This document shows positions 41,657 to 50,148 of a stretch of DNA of 51,961 bases, in pieces. The notes under the pieces are model-generated. The model was not told where the DNA came from and ran no database searches. It saw only the letters and a program-made list of their open reading frames with translations. Origin of the DNA: Lactovum sp047974165 (lineage in GTDB: Bacteria > Bacillota > Bacilli > Lactobacillales > Streptococcaceae). The stretch lies in contig JBKECB010000018.1 in assembly GCA_047974165.1 (NCBI GenBank), positions 1-51,961 on the forward strand, written 5' to 3'. Numbering within the stretch: position 1 is the stretch's first letter; every line of letters starts with the position of its first letter. The position numbers were made by a program, and so were the translations under genes.

Positions 41657-41983
41657 ATGAATGATCAACATATGGAAATTGTAATGGGTATTATCATGCA
41701 TGGTGGTAATGCTAAAGGTCAAGCTTTTCAAGCCATTCAACTTGCAAAAGAAGGAAAGTTTGAAGAAGCTCAAGCAGCAATTGTAGCATCAAACGATGCA
41801 CTAAAAGAAGCACATAATACACAAACTTCGATGCTAACAGCTGAAGCTCAGGGTGAGCATACTGAAGTTGACCTTTATATGGTTCATGCACAAGACCATT
41901 TGATGAATGCTATTACCTTTAAAGATTTAGCAGTTGAGATGATTTCCATGGAAGAGCGCCTTCAGAAATTGGAGCAAGCATAA
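41657..41983 (+). CDS. ptcA: PTS EIIA, cellobiose/lactose family (PtcA-like)
   Basis: A 108-residue helical trimer-type EIIA with MGIIMHGGNAKGQAFQAI and YMVHAQDHLMNAITFKDLA. The phospho-accepting His is in the HAQDH block (H77 or H81; LacA-type enzymes use the one near 78). AAAAGGAA lies upstream. A tiny ATG AAA TAA precedes the start and is probably not meaningful. The next gene starts at once after the stop (TAAATG). Confidence 0.92.
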   Translation: MNDQHMEIVMGIIMHGGNAKGQAFQAIQLAKEGKFEEAQAAIVASNDALKEAHNTQTSMLTAEAQGEHTEVDLYMVHAQDHLMNAITFKDLAVEMISMEERLQKLEQA

Positions 41984-43075
41984 ATGGGTAAGTTAGGCAT
42001 TTCTATTTACCCAGAGCGCTCTAACTTTGAAGCAGATAAGGCTTATCTAGATTTAGCACATAAGTATGGCTTTAAACGAGTATTTACAAGTTTACTTGAA
42101 ATTAAAGGTGATCAAGATGAAGTGATTACAAACTTTAAAAAGCCAATTGATTATGCAAATAGTCTTGGTATGGAAGTGATGGTTGACATTAATCCAGCCT
42201 TATTTGACCAACTTAAAATTTCTTATGATGATTTAAGTTTTTTCAAAGAAATGGGTGCTGATGGTATTCGATTAGATATTGGATTTACAGGAGCTGAAGA
42301 AGCAAAAATGACTCGTAATCCATATGATCTAAAGATTGAAATTAATATGAGTACGGGAACGAGTTATGTTGATAATATAATGGATTTCTCTCCTAAAAAA
42401 GAAAATTTGTTAGGCTCACATAATTTTTATCCTCATCGCTACTCGGGTCTAGATTTTAAACATTTTGTAAAATGTACAGAAAAGTTTAAAAAGTATGATT
42501 TAAATACAATGGCTTTTGTTAATGCACAATCTGCAACTTTTGGTCCTTGGCCCACTCAAGATGGGTTATGTAGTTTAGAAGACCATCGTACACTTGAAAT
42601 TGCAACACAAGTTAAGCATTATAAGCTTATAGATGGTATTGATGACATTACTATTGGAAATGCTTATGCAAGTGAGGAAGAGTTAAAAGCAATGTCTGAA
42701 GCCTTCTTTGCAGCAATGCCTGAGCTAAAAGTTGTAGCAAAGGAAAGTATTTTAGATAGTGAGCGTAAATGTTTGTTTGAAGCATTGCACAGTTATCGTG
42801 GAGATAAGTCAGCTTATATGCTTCGTTCTACATGGACACGTATCACTTATAAAGAGTTAGAATTTCCAGCGCACGATACAAATCCAATCAAGCCAGGTGA
42901 TGTCTTGATTGACAATGTTGATTACGGTCAATACAAGGGAGAAACACAAATTGCACTGAAAGAAATGGAAAATGATGGACGTGTGAATGTAGTTGGCCGA
43001 ATTTCTGACGATGAATTATTTTTACTTGATTATTTAAAACCATGGAGTAGTTTTAAATTAGTTGAAGTAAAATAA
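41984..43075 (+). CDS. DUF871/MupG-like 6-phospho-sugar hydrolase
   Basis: A 363-residue protein with an N-terminal TIM barrel (LGISIYPERS, RVFTSLLEIKGD, MVDINP, GADGIRLDIGF, EINMSTGT, HNFYPHRYSGLD) and a C-terminal beta domain. This is the DUF871 family, whose member MupG is a 6-phospho-N-acetylmuramidase. In a beta-glucoside operon the substrate may be another phosphorylated disaccharide. A 16-bp palindrome (GAAAGTTTAAACTTTC, 43078-43093) follows and may be a processing or partial stop signal. Confidence 0.82.
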   Translation: MGKLGISIYPERSNFEADKAYLDLAHKYGFKRVFTSLLEIKGDQDEVITNFKKPIDYANSLGMEVMVDINPALFDQLKISYDDLSFFKEMGADGIRLDIGFTGAEEAKMTRNPYDLKIEINMSTGTSYVDNIMDFSPKKENLLGSHNFYPHRYSGLDFKHFVKCTEKFKKYDLNTMAFVNAQSATFGPWPTQDGLCSLEDHRTLEIATQVKHYKLIDGIDDITIGNAYASEEELKAMSEAFFAAMPELKVVAKESILDSERKCLFEALHSYRGDKSAYMLRSTWTRITYKELEFPAHDTNPIKPGDVLIDNVDYGQYKGETQIALKEMENDGRVNVVGRISDDELFLLDYLKPWSSFKLVEVK

Positions 43076-43148
43076 AAGAAAGTTTAAACTTTCGACTTAA
43101 TTTTAGGTAATAATTTTTTTATTATAAACAAAAAAACAGGAGGATTCT

Positions 43149-44642
43149 ATGAACGGAATTACGACGTGGATGGAGAAATATCTCGTCCCAATCGCAGCTA
43201 AAATCGGATCAGAAAAGCATCTGGTTGCGTTGCGTGACGCATTTATCGGTATGTTGCCAGTAACACTGGCAGGTGCTTTTGCTACTTTAGTTTCTGCGGT
43301 TGTAGGGACATTCCCACAATCATTGCAGATGACATTTAATGGGGGTAAAATCCCTGAAGGTGAAGCAGTCTGGACACTTGCTAACACACCAGTATTCAAG
43401 CAAATTAATGATGTTGCAGCATTTATGAATACTGGTACACTGACAATTATCGGTCTTATCTTTGCTTTTTCATGGGGATACAACCTCGCAAAAGCTTATA
43501 AGGTAAACGATCTTGCCGGTGGTATTCTTGGTGTGTCAACACTCTTTGCAGGACTACCAAACCAAGGTGGATTGATTAGCGGAGCTTTAGCAGGTGTTGG
43601 TGAAGTTTCTGAAGCAGGTACAACTGCTGCTCAAGATGCTATGACTTTAGCTCTTACAGATCAAGGCTTTGCTGGATGGAAATCACTCTTTGCAGCAGCA
43701 CATCTTGACGCAGGTTCTTACTTTACTGTTATGATTATGGTAACAATCTCTGTTATTATTTATGCAAAATTAATGTTGGCTGATATCACAATTAAAATGC
43801 CTGATTCAGTACCACCAGCAGTTTCAAAGGCTTTCCTTGCAATTATTCCTACAATTGCAGGTTTAGCAGCAGTCTCAGTTATTTATTATGTGACTCAATT
43901 AATCTTTAATCAACCAATGATTTATGTTATTACAAAATATATCGCTGAGCCATTCCAAGCCTTGTCACAAAATATCTTCTCAGTTCTTTTAATGACACTT
44001 CTTGTTTCTATCCTTTGGTTCTTTGGTCTACATGGACCAAACGTATTGGCACCAGCACTCGATGGTATCTGGGGACCTCTTGGAAACTGGAATATGGATC
44101 TTTATAACAACCTTAAACAAGTAGGAATTGACAAATTAATTAAAGCTGGCGCAACAAGTGAAGCAACAGCTTTAGATGGTGATTATGTTAACCTTTGGGT
44201 TCGTGGATCATGGGATGCCTTTGCATGGTTTGGTGGTTCAGGTGGAACAATTACACTTATCATCGCAATTCTTTGGTTCTCAAAACGTAAAGATTATAAA
44301 GTAGTTGGTCGTCTTTCATTAGCACCAGGACTCTTTAATATTAATGAGCCAGTTCTCTTTGGTCTTCCAATCGTCTTGAACCCAATCTTTGCAATTCCAT
44401 TTGTATTAGCACCAACAGTTGCGGTTCTTATTGCTTATCTTGCAACAGCAGCACATATGGTAAATCCAGTTGTTATTGCAACACCATGGGTTACACCTCC
44501 AATTATGAATGCTTGGTTAGCGACAGGTCTTGACTGGCGTGCAGCTCTATTAGCGATTATTAACTTAGTGGTTACATTCGCAATTTGGGCACCATTTGTT
44601 ATTGCAGCGAATAAACTTGAAGAAATTGAAGAAGCTGAATAA
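43149..44642 (+). CDS. ptcC: PTS EIIC permease, cellobiose/lactose family (PtcC-like)
   Basis: A 497-residue permease, longer than the EIIC at 37835 because of an inserted loop (about 130-200). It carries LWFFGLHGPNVLAPALDG and FNINEPVLFGLPIVLNP. ACAGGAGGAT lies before the ATG. It lies in the ptcB-ptcA-DUF871-EIIC-bglA order known from lactococci, hence the name, which I hold less firmly than the function. It should import cellobiose or a similar beta-glucoside. Codons are more GC-rich than in the polysaccharide genes, as in well-expressed genes. Confidence 0.9.
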   Translation: MNGITTWMEKYLVPIAAKIGSEKHLVALRDAFIGMLPVTLAGAFATLVSAVVGTFPQSLQMTFNGGKIPEGEAVWTLANTPVFKQINDVAAFMNTGTLTIIGLIFAFSWGYNLAKAYKVNDLAGGILGVSTLFAGLPNQGGLISGALAGVGEVSEAGTTAAQDAMTLALTDQGFAGWKSLFAAAHLDAGSYFTVMIMVTISVIIYAKLMLADITIKMPDSVPPAVSKAFLAIIPTIAGLAAVSVIYYVTQLIFNQPMIYVITKYIAEPFQALSQNIFSVLLMTLLVSILWFFGLHGPNVLAPALDGIWGPLGNWNMDLYNNLKQVGIDKLIKAGATSEATALDGDYVNLWVRGSWDAFAWFGGSGGTITLIIAILWFSKRKDYKVVGRLSLAPGLFNINEPVLFGLPIVLNPIFAIPFVLAPTVAVLIAYLATAAHMVNPVVIATPWVTPPIMNAWLATGLDWRAALLAIINLVVTFAIWAPFVIAANKLEEIEEAE

Positions 44643-44659
44643 AAAGTGTAGAATATAAA

Positions 44660-44685
44660 GAAGGCTGACTATAAAGTCAGTCTTC
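44660..44685 (+). terminator. Hairpin after ptcC (partial terminator)
   Basis: GAAGGCTGAC / GTCAGTCTTC pairs over 10 bp with one G-T and a TATAAA loop, followed by AACTTTTTATA. With so short a T run it probably lowers rather than stops transcription into the small genes behind. Confidence 0.55.
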
Positions 44686-44711
44686 AACTTTTTATAAAAA
44701 GGAGAAAAAGA

Positions 44712-44921
44712 ATGATTATTATAAATATGGCAATGAAACAAGAGTTTATTATTGAACTTCTTGAATCTAATGGTTATAAATATGTGAAAAAGCAAGGAAT
44801 TAAGCTTTACTTTGAAACACCATCAGAAGATTTAGATGCTGATGCAGTCAACGCTAAAGCTCTGATTAAAGCAAGTGAATTTGGCTCAGTTCTTTTTTTC
44901 AATATTGAGGTAGAGAAATAA
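44712..44921 (+). CDS. Small conserved-looking PTS-operon protein, unknown
   Basis: I do not recognise this 69-residue protein. It opens MIIINMAMKQEFIIELLESN, then NGYKYVKKQGIKLYFET, an acidic stretch (SEDLDADAVNAKALIKA) and a beta-like end (SVLFFNIEVEK), giving a plausible alpha/beta fold. AAAAAGGAGAA lies 8 nt before the ATG and its stop overlaps the next start (TAATG), so it is a real gene. The context (between EIIC, DUF3284 and GH1) suggests a helper in beta-glucoside uptake or control. Confidence 0.7.
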   Translation: MIIINMAMKQEFIIELLESNGYKYVKKQGIKLYFETPSEDLDADAVNAKALIKASEFGSVLFFNIEVEK

Positions 44922-45085
44922 TGGTAAGTTGGGGTTGGGCAATCATCAGTATGGGCGCAATGTTTTTGATGTTTACCAATTGGCAATTTGCAATCTTTTG
45001 TCTCTTAATAGGAATTCTCATGATTTGGAGAGGGAAGAAAGGAAGTTCGAATGGAAATTCAGAAGACAATCAAAGCAAAAAATAG
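44921..45085 (+). CDS. Small membrane protein, 54 residues
   Basis: This short gene starts at ATG 44921, one base into the previous stop (TAATG). The product MVSWGWAIISMGAMFLMFTN is followed by WQFAIFCLLIGILMIW and a polar tail (RGKKGSSNGNSEDNQSKK). It reads as one long or two short membrane helices with the charged tail inside. Its 3' end overlaps the DUF3284 gene by 35 nt, and the ribosome site of that gene (AAAGGAAG) lies within it. Function unknown; possibly a PTS permease accessory. Confidence 0.7.
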   Translation: MVSWGWAIISMGAMFLMFTNWQFAIFCLLIGILMIWRGKKGSSNGNSEDNQSKK

Positions 45086-45482
45086 TTTTATTTTTAATAA
45101 AATTATTGAATCAGGACTTTATGATATCAAAGAACAAACTGGAAAAAAATTAAGCCCATCACAATTATCGGGTTTTAAATATAAAAAAAACTTTGGGAAA
45201 AATCAATCAGGGCAAATTAAATTTGATGAAGTTGTTAGAGATTCAATTTATTCATTTACAACAAGCACTCAACGTCAGACTTTTCAAACACGTTGGGAGA
45301 TTATAGCTTTAGATGAAGATACAAGCCAAGTAAAAATAACTGAAAATCAAGAATCAAATGGATTTTTTCAGAGATTAAATGACTTGGCAATGAACTTTAT
45401 CTTTGGGCGTGCAAAGAAAAAGCAAATGATAGCAATTTTAGATGAAATGGAAAGGTTATATAGCGAAAATAATGGAATATAA
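45051..45482 (+). CDS. DUF3284 protein of PTS operons
   Basis: A 143-residue soluble protein (MEIQKTIKAKNSFIFNKIIE, GFKYKKNFGKNQSG, QRQTFQTRWEIIALDED, FGRAKKKQMIAILDEME) with the pattern of DUF3284, found in beta-glucoside PTS operons of lactic bacteria. The fold looks like a START/SRPBCC-type domain, which could bind a small ligand. AAAGGAAG precedes the ATG. Its end overlaps bglA by 11 nt, so the two are co-translated. Function unknown. Confidence 0.75.
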   Translation: MEIQKTIKAKNSFIFNKIIESGLYDIKEQTGKKLSPSQLSGFKYKKNFGKNQSGQIKFDEVVRDSIYSFTTSTQRQTFQTRWEIIALDEDTSQVKITENQESNGFFQRLNDLAMNFIFGRAKKKQMIAILDEMERLYSENNGI

Positions 45483-46908
45483 AAAATTAAAATCTTTTCC
45501 AGTAGACTTTCTTTGGGGTTCAGCATCAGCTGCATATCAAGTAGAAGGTGCTCCTTTTGAGGATGGAAAAAAAGATAGTATTTGGGATAATTTTGTACGT
45601 ATTCCTGGTAAGACATTTAAAGGAACAAATGGTGATGTTGCTGTAGATCATTACCATCGTTATAAGGAAGACGTAGCCTTAATGAAAGAGTTAGGGCTTA
45701 AGTCTTACCGTTTTTCAGTTGCTTGGACACGTGTTTTACCTGATGGTCGTGGTGAGGTTAACCAAGCAGGACTTCAGTTTTACATTGATTTAGTAGATGA
45801 GTTGATTGCAAATGGGATTGAGCCTGTTCTTACAATTTATCATTGGGATCTTCCACAAGTACTTCAAGATGAGTATCAGGGTTGGGAGTCAAGAAAAATT
45901 ATTGATGACTTTGTAGCTTATGCTGAAGTATTATTTAAAGCTTTTAAAGGTAAGGTTAAATATTGGGTAAGTTTGAATGAGCAAAATATATTTACACAAT
46001 TGGGTTGGGTATTAGCAGTACATCCGCCAGGTAAAAAGGATATGAAACTTTTCTATCAGGTTAATCATCATGCAAATTTGGTGAATGCTGCAGTGATTAA
46101 TAAATTTCATGAATTAGAAATACCTGGAAAGATTGGTCCAAGCTTTGCTTATAGTCCAAATTATGCTGTAGATAGTAATCCTATGAATGTTTTAGCAGCT
46201 GAAAATGCTGAAGAACTCTTTGCTAATTATTGGATGGATGTTTACTGTTATGGAGAATATCCACTGGCTGCCTTGTCCTATCTAAAAGAGAATAACTTAA
46301 TGTTTGAAACTGAAGAAGGTGATTTTGAATTATTGAAATCTTCTAAGCCAGATTTCTTAGGTGTTAACTATTATCAGACTGCAACAAATGCCTGGAATCC
46401 ACTAGAAGGTGGCGTGGGTATTGGTGAAATGAATACCTCTGGAGTTAAAGGTTCTTCAGGAGATAATGGAATTCCAGGACTTTATAAAAAAGTAACAAAT
46501 GAGCATGTTGAACGTACCAATTGGGATTGGGAAATTGATCCAGTAGGCTTGCGTATAGCACTTCGTCGTATTACAAGTCGTTATCGTTTACCGATTATGA
46601 TTACAGAAAATGGACTGGGTGAGTATGATAAACTTGAAGAAGGAAAAGTTCATGATGACTATCGTATTGCCTATCTTTCAAGTCATATTTCTGCCATTCA
46701 AGAGGCAATCACAGATGGTGCTCAGGTTATTGGCTACCACACTTGGAGTTATACAGATCTTCTAAGCTGGTTAAATGGCTATCAAAAACGTTATGGTTTT
46801 GTTTATGTTGATCAAGATGAGACAATGGAAGGAAGCTTGAAGCGTATTAAAAAAGATAGTTATTATTGGTATCAAAAAGTTATCTCAACAAATGGAGAAG
46901 AAAAATAA
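45472..46908 (+). CDS. bglA: 6-phospho-beta-glucosidase, GH1 (BglA/LacG-like)
   Basis: A 478-residue GH1 enzyme with FPVDFLWGSASAAYQVEGAP, acid/base Glu in VSLNEQN and nucleophile in ITENGLG. SWLNGYQKRYGFVYVD holds Ser, Lys (+7) and Tyr (+9), the 6-phosphate site known from 6-phospho-beta-galactosidase LacG and its relatives. I chose ATG 45472 (MEYKKLKSFPVDF) over 45442; translation is probably coupled to the overlapping DUF3284 gene. The name follows lactococcal bglA by position in the ptc operon. Confidence 0.92.
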   Translation: MEYKKLKSFPVDFLWGSASAAYQVEGAPFEDGKKDSIWDNFVRIPGKTFKGTNGDVAVDHYHRYKEDVALMKELGLKSYRFSVAWTRVLPDGRGEVNQAGLQFYIDLVDELIANGIEPVLTIYHWDLPQVLQDEYQGWESRKIIDDFVAYAEVLFKAFKGKVKYWVSLNEQNIFTQLGWVLAVHPPGKKDMKLFYQVNHHANLVNAAVINKFHELEIPGKIGPSFAYSPNYAVDSNPMNVLAAENAEELFANYWMDVYCYGEYPLAALSYLKENNLMFETEEGDFELLKSSKPDFLGVNYYQTATNAWNPLEGGVGIGEMNTSGVKGSSGDNGIPGLYKKVTNEHVERTNWDWEIDPVGLRIALRRITSRYRLPIMITENGLGEYDKLEEGKVHDDYRIAYLSSHISAIQEAITDGAQVIGYHTWSYTDLLSWLNGYQKRYGFVYVDQDETMEGSLKRIKKDSYYWYQKVISTNGEEK

Positions 46909-46912
46909 TAAG

Positions 46913-46940
46913 AACAGGATTTTCCTGTTTTTTATTTTTA
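46913..46940 (+). terminator. Terminator of the ptc-bgl operon
   Basis: The 7-bp stem AACAGGA / TCCTGTT has a TTT loop and is followed by a T-rich tail. The miaA -10 box begins 4 nt later. Confidence 0.82.
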
Positions 46941-46943
46941 TCA

Positions 46944-46952
46944 TGATATAAT
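46944..46952 (+). promoter_or_regulatory. Extended -10 promoter of miaA (TGATATAAT), leaderless start
   Basis: A perfect TGN-TATAAT ends 6 nt before ATG 46959. The bases between are all A or T, with no Shine-Dalgarno. Its -35 region would lie in the preceding terminator. Confidence 0.72.
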
Positions 46953-46958
46953 AAAAAA

Positions 46959-47831
46959 ATGAAGAAAAAAGTTTTAGTTATTGTAGGACCGACTGCAGTT
47001 GGAAAGTCAGCTTTAGGAGTTAGTTTAGCTGAACTTTTAAATGCGGAGGTTATCTCAGCAGATAGCCAGCAAGTCTATCAAGGTCTTGATATTGGAACAG
47101 CAAAAGTTACAGCTAAAGAAATGAGAGAGGTTCCTCATCATTTATTAAATATTTGTTCAGTTGAAGAAAATTTTTCTGTCTACGATTTTGTTAAAGAGGC
47201 AAATCAAAAAATAAAGGAAATTTATCAGAAAAATAAAACCCCCATTATTGTAGGAGGAACAGGTCTTTATATACAAGCCTTAGTAGAGGGTTATCATTTA
47301 GGGGGGAAAGAAAATCATGATGAAATGCGGATATTAAGAGAAGAATTAGAGCGGTTAAGTGATGAGGAATTAAAAGAAAAAGTAAAGTTATCAGAGTTTA
47401 ATCGTCGACGAGCTATTCGTTATCTGGAACTTGAAAAATATGGGAGGACTGAAAATAAAATATCAGAATTTGATTTTAAAATAGTCGCCTTATCTTGTCA
47501 GAGAGAGATTCTATATGAGAGAATTAATCAACGAGTTGAGCAAATGATGTCAGAGGGACTTTTGAAAGAGGCAGAGTTTTTATTTAAAAATTACCCTCTT
47601 GTTCAAGCCTCAAAAGGAATCGGTTATAAAGAATTTTTCCCTTATTTTGAGGGTCATATAAGTTTAGAAGAGGCGATTGAAAAAGTAAAACAAAATTCAA
47701 GACGTTACTCTAAGCGACAAATGACCTGGTTTCGTAATCGAATGTCGGTAAAATTTTATGATATCTTGTCGAAAGATTATCCTAAGGATTTAATTGAAGA
47801 AGTGAAAGAATATTTAATGTTAGACTTATAA
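46959..47831 (+). CDS. miaA: tRNA dimethylallyltransferase
   Basis: A 290-residue enzyme that adds a dimethylallyl group from DMAPP to A37 of tRNAs reading UNN codons. It shows the P-loop VGPTAVGKSALG, SADSQQVYQGLDIGTAK, VPHHLLN, VGGTGLYIQALVEGY and YSKRQMTWFRN. The length is slightly below the usual 300 or so. It uses the product of the mevalonate operon in this window. No hflX follows, as might be expected in relatives. Confidence 0.95.
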   Translation: MKKKVLVIVGPTAVGKSALGVSLAELLNAEVISADSQQVYQGLDIGTAKVTAKEMREVPHHLLNICSVEENFSVYDFVKEANQKIKEIYQKNKTPIIVGGTGLYIQALVEGYHLGGKENHDEMRILREELERLSDEELKEKVKLSEFNRRRAIRYLELEKYGRTENKISEFDFKIVALSCQREILYERINQRVEQMMSEGLLKEAEFLFKNYPLVQASKGIGYKEFFPYFEGHISLEEAIEKVKQNSRRYSKRQMTWFRNRMSVKFYDILSKDYPKDLIEEVKEYLMLDL

Positions 47832-47978
47832 AAATTTAGATATATTATCAGATCCTACAAATAAAAGACTAAAATTAGTCAAAATATATAAATTTCAAAA
47901 AAGAATATTTAAAAAAGATGGAAAGCTATAAACATCAATATTATCACTTAAAAAAAGCAGAGAAATAGTCCTTATTTA

Positions 47979-47987
47979 TGTTATAAT
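47979..47987 (+). promoter_or_regulatory. Extended -10 promoter (TGTTATAAT)
   Basis: TGN-TATAAT with a normal leader of about 30 nt before ATG 48024. The rest of the 47832-48023 gap holds only a start-less coding-like fragment. Confidence 0.55.
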
Positions 47988-48023
47988 ATCAACAAGATAA
48001 TAAGACTTTAGAAAGTTAAGAAG

Positions 48024-48692
48024 ATGCGAAAAATAGATTATATTATGCTGGCCATGAAATATGGCGGTTATATGGAAACGGATAGATTTTTCTTAGAAAA
48101 CTATCTATCTAGCCTATCAGAAAGTCAAAAGTTACAGATACTTTTACCTCCCCCTTCAGTAATTAATGCTTATTTTACAGAACTTTATCAAAAAAGAACA
48201 CCCAATGAGGCTACAAATTATTTCTTTGGAATGTCTCAGGCTTTTGGGATGTTTTTTGACAAGCCTGGATTTGGATTAGAAGGGCGTTCGAAGTATGAAC
48301 TTTTTCGATTTATTCGTTTAAATATTGATGGAAAAGCATATGGTTATAGCTATATTAATGAACAGGAAGAATCTGTTATTTTTAGTGAGTTACCTCAGAT
48401 GATTAACCAAAAATTTATGCTTAATTTATCACAAATTTTTCCTCAGTATGTTATTTTTGAAAAGAATGATAAGATTCATATGAAACCACAAAAATTTTCA
48501 AAATTTTCAAACCAAAGAGATCTAACTGCTTTAACTTCTGCCTCAGAAAATGAAACTTATATTAAATTTTATGGTTATAATACTGAAGAATTAATCGAAC
48601 AAGCATCAATGAGTTTTAGCTCTGAAACTTTGTTACAGTATGATGCAACCTTAAAGCAGTTTATTATTTATCAAAATAAAGGAATTCTTTAA
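48024..48692 (+). CDS. Conserved-looking protein of unknown function
   Basis: I do not recognise this 222-residue protein. It is soluble, mixed alpha/beta, rich in aromatic residues, with no signal or membrane segment. The first part (METDRFFLENYLSSLSESQK, LLPPPSVINAYFTELY) looks helical; the latter part (YELFRFIRLNIDGKAYGYS, ESVIFSELPQMINQKF) looks like strands. AAGAAG lies right before the ATG at 48024; a later Met (residue 17) is also possible. It stands alone between miaA and a terminator shared with recF. Confidence 0.65.
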   Translation: MRKIDYIMLAMKYGGYMETDRFFLENYLSSLSESQKLQILLPPPSVINAYFTELYQKRTPNEATNYFFGMSQAFGMFFDKPGFGLEGRSKYELFRFIRLNIDGKAYGYSYINEQEESVIFSELPQMINQKFMLNLSQIFPQYVIFEKNDKIHMKPQKFSKFSNQRDLTALTSASENETYIKFYGYNTEELIEQASMSFSSETLLQYDATLKQFIIYQNKGIL

Positions 48693-48705
48693 ATGAATCG
48701 AAAAT

Positions 48706-48735
48706 AAAAATCCTAGGTATAAAACTTAGGATTTT
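48706..48735. terminator. Bidirectional terminator between the 48024 gene and recF
   Basis: AAAATCCTA / TAGGATTTT forms a 9-bp stem with a loop of about 11 nt. A and T ends on both sides allow use from both strands; the recF stop lies at its edge. Confidence 0.7.
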
Positions 48736-49807
48736 ATGCTTCGTCAATCTGCCCTGCTTTGATATGAAATATTTTCATTTCTTTAGGAAGTTTTTTTAAA
48801 TGGTCAAGTGTAGTGCTGGTTAAAAAGGTTTGAGCCTTTCCTATAGCTGTTTGAAGTAAGTCAAGCTGTCGGGTATTATCAAGTTCAGACATAACGTCAT
48901 CAAGTAGGAGTAGAGGATATTCGCCTGTTTCTTCTTTTAATATTTCAATCTCAGCTAGTTTGATAGATAAGGTGACTGTTCTTTGTTGTCCTTGGCTAGC
49001 AAAGCGTGAAACGTTTATATCATTAATAAAAAACTGAAGGTCATCTCGATGTGGGCCAATTGTTGACTGATGTCTTGCAAGGTCACGCTGTCGTGCTAGT
49101 TTGAGGTTTTCAGTAAAGTTACCTTCAGAATTTCTTAGGTATTGAATACGAAGTACTTCCTTATTTTGTGTGAGTTGCTGATGGATTTGATTGGCTATTT
49201 TTTCTAATTTTTCTACAAAAATAGATCTAATTTCCATAATTTTTTCAGCAAATTCAACGAATTGATTATCTAAAACATCAAAAAAAATAGGATCAAAGTA
49301 TTCAGAGTGTTCTTTTAAATAAGCATTACGTTCACGAAGTACTCGATTATAACGTGCTAATGTATAAAGATAAATACTCTTACTCTGTCCAATCTCCATG
49401 TCAAGAAAACGCCTACGTTGAGCAGGCGCTCCTTTTATTAAATCTAGATCCTCAGGTGCAAACATAACAACATTGAGTTGACCGATATAATCAGCAATTC
49501 TTTTTTCTGTTAAATGATTAACTTTTGCAAGTCGCTTTTTTTTATTTAATTGAAGTTCAAGTGGAACAAGATTGTATCCCTTCTCAACTTCAGCACGAAC
49601 TGCTAAATTTTCAGCTTCCCATTTAATAAGTTCAGCTTCATGACTGGTTCGATGACTTCGAGTTAATGCTAAAAAGTAAAGGCTCTCAAGAATATTTGTC
49701 TTTCCTTGTGCGTTTTGTCCTAAAAAAATATTTAAGTTAGGATGAAAATCTAGAGTTAAACTTTCATAATTACGAAAGTTTTGTAAATGAAGTTGATGAA
49801 TTTGCAT
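48734..49807 (-). CDS. recF: DNA repair/recombination protein RecF
   Basis: A 357-residue SMC-like ATPase with LQNFRNYESLTLDF, Walker A LGQNAQGKTNILES, VVMFAPEDLDLIKGAP (RecF-specific), the signature SQGQQRTVTLSIKLAE and Walker B PLLLLDDVMSELD. It loads RecA at single-strand gaps with RecO and RecR. It overlaps the S4 gene by one base (TAATG), the usual partner, but no dnaA-dnaN origin genes are in sight, so recF has left the origin region, as in lactococci and streptococci. Confidence 0.96.
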   Translation of the reverse strand: MQIHQLHLQNFRNYESLTLDFHPNLNIFLGQNAQGKTNILESLYFLALTRSHRTSHEAELIKWEAENLAVRAEVEKGYNLVPLELQLNKKKRLAKVNHLTEKRIADYIGQLNVVMFAPEDLDLIKGAPAQRRRFLDMEIGQSKSIYLYTLARYNRVLRERNAYLKEHSEYFDPIFFDVLDNQFVEFAEKIMEIRSIFVEKLEKIANQIHQQLTQNKEVLRIQYLRNSEGNFTENLKLARQRDLARHQSTIGPHRDDLQFFINDINVSRFASQGQQRTVTLSIKLAEIEILKEETGEYPLLLLDDVMSELDNTRQLDLLQTAIGKAQTFLTSTTLDHLKKLPKEMKIFHIKAGQIDEA

Positions 49808-50142
49808 TATTTAGAAGAATTATCTTTCGCTTTTATTCTTCTTTTTTCTTTTTCACGTGCGGCGGTTACTTTTCTTTCAATTTCTTTAAACTTCTCAACT
49901 TTTTCGATTTCTTCTGAGCTTGCAGCACGTAAAACGACTGAAACATTGAAATCAGGGAAATCAATGAAATCTCCTGGAAATAGTTTTCTTCCTCGGCGTG
50001 TTTCTGCCTCTGTATTGACAAATATTTTTTCTTCATTTTCTTGAAGGAAAAATTTTGCCTGGCCACCTGTAGAAATTAAACCATGCTCCTTAAGTAATTG
50101 ACCTAATGTGATATATTCACTATAAATTGTAAGACTTTCCAT
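49807..50142 (-). CDS. yaaA: S4-domain RNA-binding protein YaaA (RecF partner)
   Basis: A 111-residue protein with an N-terminal S4-like fold (ITLGQLLKEHGLISTGGQAKFFL, then VNTEAETRRGRKLFPGDFID) and a charged C-terminal helix (EKFKEIERKVTAAREKEKRR) that is longer than in the Bacillus form of about 70 residues. S4 proteins bind structured RNA; this one is almost always next to recF. The promoter predicts a leaderless mRNA. Confidence 0.9.
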   Translation of the reverse strand: MESLTIYSEYITLGQLLKEHGLISTGGQAKFFLQENEEKIFVNTEAETRRGRKLFPGDFIDFPDFNVSVVLRAASSEEIEKVEKFKEIERKVTAAREKEKRRIKAKDNSSK

Positions 50143-50148
50143 GTCTCT

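Noticed and set aside
43103..43483. 126-codon minus-strand frame opposite the start of ptcC
   Set aside because: It lies fully opposite a well-supported EIIC gene, has no ribosome site and no recognisable protein pattern.
49787..50044. 85-codon plus-strand frame across recF and yaaA
   Set aside because: It runs antisense to two overlapping conserved genes and has no upstream signal.
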